From NCBI GenBank assembly GCA_028641055.1, contig CM054062.1, forward strand, positions 138,364,682 through 138,428,681: a stretch of 64,000 nucleotides of DNA, given 5' to 3'. The position numbers were made by a program, and so were the translations under genes. This DNA is from Alopecurus myosuroides (taxonomy: Eukaryota; Streptophyta; Magnoliopsida; Poales; Poaceae). Positions 58,073 to 64,000 of this stretch are shown piece by piece. Numbering within the stretch: position 1 is the stretch's first letter; each line of letters starts with the position of its first letter. The notes under the pieces are model-generated. The model saw only the letters and a list, made by a program, of their open reading frames with translations. It searched no databases and was not told the DNA's origin.

Positions 58073-59131
58073 TATTTAGTTCTTGCTCGCTCCACGTGCC
58101 TCTCCTAGGCCATGGTGACGCACCCTCGAGGGGACCCCGAGACGCCACGGTAAAAACGATGCCAGGGCCTCCATGAAGGTCTCAAAGGGTATCTCATCAG
58201 GCGGCCGCTGGGCCGTAGAGAGCCTCTACCCACACAAGTGGGAAGCCACATGGCAAATCTTTGCACCTGAGCTCGCACGAGTCTCTGCCCCATGACGATG
58301 GCAGTCCCGTGTCCGCATGGGACGTCAAGTGCTTCTTGGGGTACCACGGGGTCATGAAATCCCCAAGCGTGTGTTGTAGAGCCTCACCCTAGCAGTATTT
58401 TTTTATCCCTGCCAATAACACTTGTCTCTCGGCAAGCCTCTCTTTCTTTCTTAGGGAGCATGCATCTTTCACTCTTTCTCGAGGTCACCTTGCGAGCGGT
58501 GGCTGGGATCGGTACCCGTGTACGGGTGAGACCCAATCAGAATAAATCCAAGTGGTAGAGCTCTGTCTAAACAGGTCGTTACCGTGCACGACACCTCATC
58601 AAACCCTTGGTGCTGACTTCCTCTCGAGGTATCCACGAGAAGAGTGCCAGACACGTACTTTCGCTCACTGCAGAAACAAGCACCTACCTCCCGAATCACC
58701 CAAGCGCGTACCTTTCACGAGGAAAAGAAGAATGCCTCAAGAGGGGCAGCGGAAAAGACATTTGCGGCAAGCGGCTCACCGCGACAAGGACTCCGAAACT
58801 CCCAGAGCTAAGTTTTAAAACTCTTTCCGCTCGCTCTCTAAAGAATACACTCGCAAATAATAAGGAAAAAACACATTTCCTTCATATTTCATACATGAGA
58901 TACATTCGAGTACATGGAAATGTTGCAGATCTGTCGTGAAGACAAAAAGATGCTAGAACCACGAAGGAGCTATCCCCCTTCCACGACTATCGAAGGAAGA
59001 AAAACTGCGACCAGCCTCGGCCGAACCTGTTTTCGCCACAACTGCGAGACATGATCGACCGATGAGGAGCGATGGAGTCTACAAGGAGAAGGAGGAAGAA
59101 GAGGAGACTGGATGAAGACTCCCAAAGGCCT
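58073..59131 (+). other. Tat B 3' non-coding stretch
   Basis: Between the pol stop and the 3' end of the antisense B3-like ORF. Frames here are short and without recognisable domains on either strand. A purine-rich patch (aaggagaaggaggaagaag) near 59080 is the largest compositional feature. Confidence 0.5.
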
Positions 59132-59797
59132 TCAGCCGCTCGCCGAGCCTAGATTGTCTCTCTCCTCCTTGATAGCTAGCGGAACTTCCTCATCCTCCTC
59201 TTCAACAACATCATCTTCATCATCGTCGCTGTCATCCTTCTCGTCATTGCTCTCGCTCTCGACACAGCACTCCACGCGCTCGCCGCGATGCTCGAAGATC
59301 TTCACGAAGAGGCGGTCCACCCCGTCGAAGCGGAGGTGGAGGACCTGGCACTCCTCTAGCTGCTGGGCACGGGCGAAGGTCTTCCACCCCCTCGCCAGCG
59401 ACAGGCGACCGGCGGAGCAAAACTCCGCCGACACCCACCAAGGCCCGTTGATGCAACCCACCACCTGGAGCCAAAAGCCACGAGGCAGGTTGCGCTCGAC
59501 GGAGGCAGCAAAGGCGTCGGGGAGCCGCAGCTGACTGCGGAGGCGGCCGCAGAGGGCCACCAGGAACTTGTGCTCCGACACGCGGGTGTCCTCTGACCAG
59601 CGGGGGAGGGAGCTCCCCATAACACCACGGCCACGGGGATCACAACCACCTCGACCACGACGACTCCCCGCGTTCGCTCCAGCCCGAGCAGACGAACCCT
59701 CCGGAGAATCTACGTCGACCACGACGCGCCTCGCGCTCCGTCGGGGGGTGACGACGGCGCCTAGGGACGAGCCTCTACCGGGACCGCCGCAAGCCAT
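59132..59797 (-). CDS. Tat B antisense ORF: B3-like DNA-binding protein with acidic tail
   Basis: Intact 221-codon frame on the minus strand, start ATG 59797 (the frame is open 33 codons further upstream). Residues 1-70 are Gly/Arg/Ser-rich and basic. Residues about 76-175 follow the plant B3 DNA-binding domain: HKFLVALCGRLRSQLRLPDAFA, then LPRGFWLQVVG, GPWWVSAEF, the signature LARGWKTFARAQQLEECQVLHLRF and LFVKIFEHRG. In B3 proteins this fold binds DNA in the major groove. Residues 178-215 are strongly acidic (DSDDDEDDVVEEEDEE), like an activation region. Neighbours: antisense in the 3' region of Tat B, the same slot where Tat A carries its PF04195-like gene. No TATA box recognised upstream. 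The B3 call is from motif spacing, not a search; role in the element is unknown. Confidence 0.7.
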   Translation of the reverse strand: MACGGPGRGSSLGAVVTPRRSARRVVVDVDSPEGSSARAGANAGSRRGRGGCDPRGRGVMGSSLPRWSEDTRVSEHKFLVALCGRLRSQLRLPDAFAASVERNLPRGFWLQVVGCINGPWWVSAEFCSAGRLSLARGWKTFARAQQLEECQVLHLRFDGVDRLFVKIFEHRGERVECCVESESNDEKDDSDDDEDDVVEEEDEEVPLAIKEERDNLGSASG

Positions 59798-60162
59798 GAT
59801 TGGTCCCTTTTTCTTTCTCTCCGCAGGTGGAAAGTGGGAGGAGGGGAATACAAAGGTGGAGTTGGAATGGGAGAGGGGGCGCTCCCATCCTCCCATTTAC
59901 GCCAAGGCCAAGAGACGACAGTACACTCGGTTGGCCTTCCACCGGGTCGAGCACCGAGGTAGAAGGGGCCACGTCCCAAGGGGGGACGTGACCAGATGAT
60001 GAGGCGCTTGCTGCTCTGCGCCGCCTGGTCAGAGCAGTAATTGCGACGAGACGTTTCTGCCACGTGGGGAGATCGTGGGTTTCCCCTACGAACCGTCACG
60101 CCGCGTGGAAGGATAGGCCGGCAGCCTGGGGGCCCAGGCCGCTCTGCTAAACGCGCGCGTCA

Positions 60163-60178
60163 TGGGCCCGGGGGCTAC
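60163..60178 (+). other. Polypurine tract of Tat B
   Basis: GGGCCCGGGGGCTAC just before the 3' LTR start TGTCGGACCC at 60179. Confidence 0.6.
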
Positions 60179-60289
60179 TGTCGGACCCACGGGTACTAGG
60201 GTATCCTGGCCCGTCTGCTGCTGGCCCAGTCCATTGGGCATGGAATTACGGAAGGAGTCCTTACCCGTCCATCAATACATGGAGAACCG
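60179..60289 (+). repeat. Tat B 3' LTR, first 111 bp
   Basis: Aligns with 52149-52251 of the 5' LTR, with about 14 substitutions and a 9-bp insertion (tggaattac region). Cut by the Athila element at 60290. Confidence 0.88.
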
Positions 60290-61669
60290 TGATACGTCGA
60301 AAACGTATCTCCTTTTCCGAACACTTTTCCTATTGTTTTCCTCTAAACTTGTGTGTTTTGAATGCAACTAACACGGACTAACACTGTTTTCAGCAGAATT
60401 ACCTTGGTTTCTCATTTTTGTGCAAAAAAATCAACTTTCGGAAAATTGCCTAGAAAAGACCCCATTGGTCTTAAAACACCGGAAGACCCCGGGAGCCAGA
60501 AGGGGGCCAGGAGAGGGGGGCACACCACCCCCTGGCGCCCCCTAGGCCGCACCACCTGGTGTTGTGGGCCACCCAGAGCCCCCCTCGGTCTCCCCTTTCG
60601 ACTACAAATAGCCTTCAACCCTAAAACACGAGGGGGTTCGATAGTTTTCCAGAAAGAAGTCTGTAGCTCCGCCGCCACCCCGAACCTCGATTCGGGGATC
60701 AAAAGTTCCTGTTCTGGCACCCTGCCGGGACGGGGAATTGGAGGAGATCATCGTCATCACCAACGCCTCTCCATCGACCATCCATGTTTCCCCATCCATG
60801 TGTGAGTAATTCCCCCGCTGTAGACTGAAGGGGGTGGTAGGGATTGGATGAGATCGTTCAGGTAATAATGTTGTGATTGTTAGGGCATAGTGCCTAGTAT
60901 CTACTATTAGTTCTATTGACATTCTTGCAACTTGTTATGCTTAATGCTTGTCACTTTGGGCCCGAGTGCCATGATCTCAGATCTGACCATGTTATTAAAT
61001 CACGATGATAATTATTGTTTCTTGATCATAACTGCAAGTTTTTTACACATATCGTTTTCCAGAACCCGAGGCCCCGAAGTGACAGAAATTGGGACAACCG
61101 GAGGGGATGGCTGTGATGTTAGGATCACATGTGTTCACAGAGTGTTAATGCTTTGCTCCGGTGTTCTATTAAAAGGAACACCTTAATTACCAGTAGTTCC
61201 CTTGAGGCCTCGCTGAAAACGGGCTGGTAGGACAAAAGATGTTGTGCAAGTTCTCATTGCGAGCACGTACGACTATTTACGAAACACATGCCTATGGTTA
61301 CTTAGTGCTTGGATGCTTTATCTTATTTATCTGCAATGCCCATGTCTTGATTATTATATGAATTATCTTATCCATGCAACGCCCGTTCATCTATCCCTAT
61401 GCCTACAATATTTCATCCCGCTGTTTACTTCAAACACTGTTGCTGCTTTTTTTCATCTCACTGCTGCTATTATTTCACTACTGCTGCTACTATAAAACTG
61501 TTACTACTGATAAACCACTGCGAACAAAAGTACTTTCAGGTGCAGGTGAATTGACAACTCACTTGTTAAGGCTCACAAATATTCTTTGGCTCCCCTTGTG
61601 TCGAATCAATAAATTTGGGTTTTACTTCCCTCGAAGACTGTTGCGATCCCCTATACTTGTGGGTCATCA
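60290..61669 (+). repeat. Athila 5' LTR (1380 bp)
   Basis: TGATACGTCGAAAACGTATC ... ACTTGTGGGTCATCA. The G/C-rich segment 60475-60600 is followed by 'gactacaaatagcc', a weak TATA-like site near 60604. Frames inside are not genes. Confidence 0.88.
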
Positions 61670-61680
61670 AGACTATTTTC

Positions 61681-61698
61681 TAGCACCGTTGCCGGGGA
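61681..61698 (+). other. Athila primer-binding site
   Basis: TAGCACCGTTGCCGGGGA, differing by two G-to-A changes from the tRNA-Asp-type site TGGCGCCGTTGCCGGGGA used by Athila elements; 11 bases after the LTR end. Confidence 0.8.
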
Positions 61699-61757
61699 GC
61701 ATAGCTTTATTCTCGAGCTCACCGGAGAGTATTATTATCTACTGCCAACCATTCATC

Positions 61758-63755
61758 ATGGGTAAGACTTTTGATGGAAAGTTTCCTATATTGCCATCCA
61801 CTACAAGAAGAGGTACAACTCTGAACACCTCCGTTGCTCTTGATTCACCGTCTATTATGAGTAAGCTCCTTACACCACCACATACACATGCTACACGTGC
61901 TACTTCTGTTGAATCTGAAAATACTTCTGATACTTTTGATGATGCTTCTACTGTGCTTAATGAGAGTGGTTCTCTCGGTCCTTTCTTAGATGCTACTATT
62001 GCTAAAGCTAAAAATATTGCAAACACCGAAACTCTTGATAAAAATCCTGTTACTCCTGCTGTTTCACCTGAACTTATAGAGAATCCTAGTGATGATTTTG
62101 ATGATTCCTATATTGAACTTAATGATGATCTTATTGATGAAATACATGCTATGAAGGATAAATATGCTGTTATAAGTATTATTGAAAGTCGTGTTGTTAA
62201 ATATAAATTATCTCCTGATGCTAAGTTTGCCACTTCTCCCATTAATATTAGGGATAAGGTTTATGATTTCTCTCTTGATTTATCTTATATATCTATTGTT
62301 GATAAAGAACCTTTTTGTGGTACTGAAAATGAAAGTGCTATGAAATATAAGTATGATATCTCCTCTTTGAGTAGTTTATTATTTGATGATCTTAAGAAAC
62401 GTAGCTAATTTGTTGCTAAAATATTCCCTTTCTCATTAAAAGATGAAGCTAAAACTTGGTTTAATAATTTGTCTCCGGGATCTATTGATAGTCCTATTGG
62501 TTTGGTTAATGTTTTCTTTCAGAAATATTTTCCTGCTAGTGCTCAACATGCTGCTTTACAAAATATATTTAATTTCAAGCAATTGGAAGGAGAGAAATTG
62601 CCTGTATCTTGGGCAAGGTTTTGTTCTTTAGTTAGGGCTACACCTAGGCATAAGCTAGAAAATAATGAACTTCTTGATATATTCTATAATGGACTAACTG
62701 TTGAATCTAGGACATACCTGGATAGTTGTGCTGGTTGTGTTTTCAGGCAAGGAACTCCAGAAGAAGTTGAGGAATTAATGGCTAAAATAAGCCAAAATCA
62801 TGATTATTGGACTATGGTTGAGCCTGAGCCGACCCCTACCCCAGTATCAACACCAACACCCAAGAAGAGGGGAATGATTGAATTAAATGATGAAGTGATG
62901 AGAGAAGCCAATAAATCTCTTAAAGAGAGGGGTATTAAATCTGAAGATGTGAAGAATCTTCCACCTATAAAAGAATTATGTAAGCCAATACCTCACTCAT
63001 CCACTATTGAGGTACACTCTCTCCAATATTTTGATAGTAGAGATATTCCCTATAATAAACCTCCTGATCAATGTTTAGGTGAATTTGATAATTATGTTAT
63101 TAAGCAAGATAATTTTAATATGAGAGTGCAAAATCACCTTATGGAAAACTCTAGAGCTATTGATAATTTGCATGGTATTAGAGAAAGAATCTCTAATGAT
63201 GTTAAAATGCTTGTTAAACATTTTCAAATGGTTCAAACTCAAATTGATCAACTTGCTAAAGTGCAAAAAGATTTGCTAGTTAAACCTTCTAAAGAAAAAC
63301 ATGCTTATGAAATAAGAACTAGAAGTGGTATTGCTACACAAGATCCTTTATATCCCGAGGGACATCCTAAAAGAATTGAACAAGATTCTCAGCAAACTAA
63401 TAACAATGATATTCATACTAAGAAGAAAAATAAGAAGAAACATAAAACTGCTGTAGAATCCTCTGAACTTGCTAAAGATCCTAATAGTATATCTATCTCT
63501 GATGCTGAAACTGAAAGTGGTAATGAAAAGAATGATGGTTCTGATAAAGAAGAACCTGTAGCTGAACCTGAAAGCCAAACTAAAACTGCAAAGTATACTA
63601 AGGAGGATTTCATTGCTAATAAACATGGTAACGAGAGAGAACCTTGGGTACAAAAACCAATGCCTTTTCCTAATAAGAAACACAAATCTAAGGAAGAAGA
63701 ACACTATAACAAATTTTGTGAATGGATGAAACCTTTTTCTTGCAAATTCCTTTAA
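61758..63755 (+). pseudogene. Athila gag with one premature stop
   Basis: ATG 61758 (MGKTFDGKFPI) opens the frame; in-frame TAA at 62406-62408 divides it, and it continues in the same frame to a stop at 63753-63755. The N-terminal part is Asp/Ser/Thr-rich and poorly conserved. The capsid domain follows the stop (AKTWFNNLSPGSI...VFFQKYFPASAQ...LEGEKLPVSWARF...NNELLDIFYNGL), then a long linker with a coiled-coil-like stretch (63100-63290) and a Lys/Glu-rich tail (KKKNKKKHK). No zinc knuckle is visible. AT-rich codons (GAT, AAT, ACT) contrast with the GC-rich Tat elements next door. Forms the particle core in active copies. Confidence 0.85.
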
Positions 63756-64000
63756 CTGATGCTATTAAATTGCCTCCGTATGCAAAATATATGAAAGATA
63801 TTGTCTCTAACAAAAGGAAGATTCCTAATGAGGAAATTTCCACTATGCTTGCTAATTACTCTTTCAATGGCAAGGTTCCTGAGAAGCTTGGAGATCCTGG
63901 TATACCAACTATTCTCTGTTCTATTAAAAATAATTATGTTAGAACTGCTTTGTGTGATTTAGGAGATGGAGTTAGTGTCATGCCTTTTACTCTCTATAAA
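63737..64000 (+). pseudogene. Athila pol, N-terminal part with protease-like motif, off the window end
   Basis: After a frameshift near 63735, a frame of 88 codons runs to the last base: IPLTDAIKLPPYAKYMKDIVSNKRKIP..., then the retroviral-type aspartic protease segment ALCDLGDGVSVMPFTLYK. The family usually has D-L-G-A-G; here the fourth residue is Asp. RT, RNase H and integrase should follow beyond 64000. Confidence 0.8.

Larger units (their letters stand above)
52149..60289 (+). mobile_element. Gypsy Tat-lineage element B (interrupted in its 3' LTR)
   Basis: 5' LTR 52149-53043, PBS-like site, gag, protease, RT, RNase H, second RNase H, integrase, an antisense ORF, polypurine tract, and the first 111 bp of the 3' LTR (60179-60289), where an Athila element begins. 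The two RNase H domains place it in the Tat lineage. It belongs to a different family from A: different LTRs, pol divergence and a different accessory gene. Confidence 0.88.
60290..64000 (+). mobile_element. Athila-lineage Gypsy retrotransposon, 5' part
   Basis: LTR 60290-61669, Athila-type PBS, gag and the start of pol; continues past the window. Athila LTRs of this TGATACGTC...CATCA type with the 'tagcaccgttgccggggagc' leader are very common in Triticeae (Sabrina/Fatima-like). Family name not assigned. Confidence 0.88.

Noticed and set aside
59112..59534. Ser-rich plus-strand frame of 140 codons
   Set aside because: It is the complement of the acidic tail and B3 core of the minus-strand ORF; Ser runs arise from GAC/GAT/GAG codons read backwards.

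Overview
The window reads as intergenic heterochromatin of a large-genome grass, most likely a Triticeae cereal (wheat, Aegilops or barley type). I see no host gene, tRNA or rRNA gene. Essentially every recognisable protein belongs to a transposable element, and the elements are inserted into one another. Typical signs are Gypsy and Copia LTR retrotransposons with 0.9-4.6 kb LTRs, Athila-type LTRs starting TGATACGTC, two L1-type LINEs, a Cassandra TRIM, small PIF/Harbinger, hAT and Stowaway-like elements, and short Helitrons with the hairpin end found in grass Helitrons.

Layout. 1-1965 is the 3' part of a long LTR related to the LTRs further right. 1966-11216 holds two decayed LINEs head to tail. 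11217-15203 holds short DNA transposons: a 361-bp Harbinger-like MITE, then a 2.7-kb Harbinger-bounded unit that contains a Helitron and an hAT MITE. At 15204 a Copia element (gag resembles Triticeae Sireviruses) begins. Its 5' LTR is split by a complete, young 15.1-kb Gypsy chromovirus (16659-31750, TSD TCTTA). Its gag (34357 onwards) is split by a solo LTR (34871-37695) that itself carries a Helitron.

From 38013 the window is a one-sided nest: a minus-strand LTR is interrupted at 38841 by an Athila-type LTR, interrupted at 38923 by Tat-lineage Gypsy A. A's 3' LTR is interrupted at 52149 by Tat-lineage Gypsy B, and B's 3' LTR is interrupted at 60290 by a second Athila element that runs off the window. 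The missing right halves should lie beyond base 64000 in reverse order.

How the parts work. The LTR elements share the usual plan: LTR promoter, tRNA-primed reverse transcription from the PBS, gag for the particle, protease/RT/RNase H/integrase for copying and insertion. Three carry extra genes outside gag-pol. The chromovirus has an intact 271-codon ORF before gag whose N-terminal pattern resembles a dsRNA-binding fold, and its LTRs contain exon-like acidic coding pieces. Tat A has an antisense gene of the 'putative gypsy-type transposon' family (PF04195-like) with its own TATA box, now split by a Cassandra TRIM. Tat B has, in the matching antisense position, an intact 221-codon ORF that looks like a B3 DNA-binding protein with an acidic tail. 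These extra genes are the most interesting part of the window.

Limits: family names were recognised from memory of conserved motifs, not by search. Boundaries supported by target-site duplications are firm. LINE 5' ends, the interior of the Copia LTR (32.0-33.5 kb) and Helitron 5' ends are less certain.
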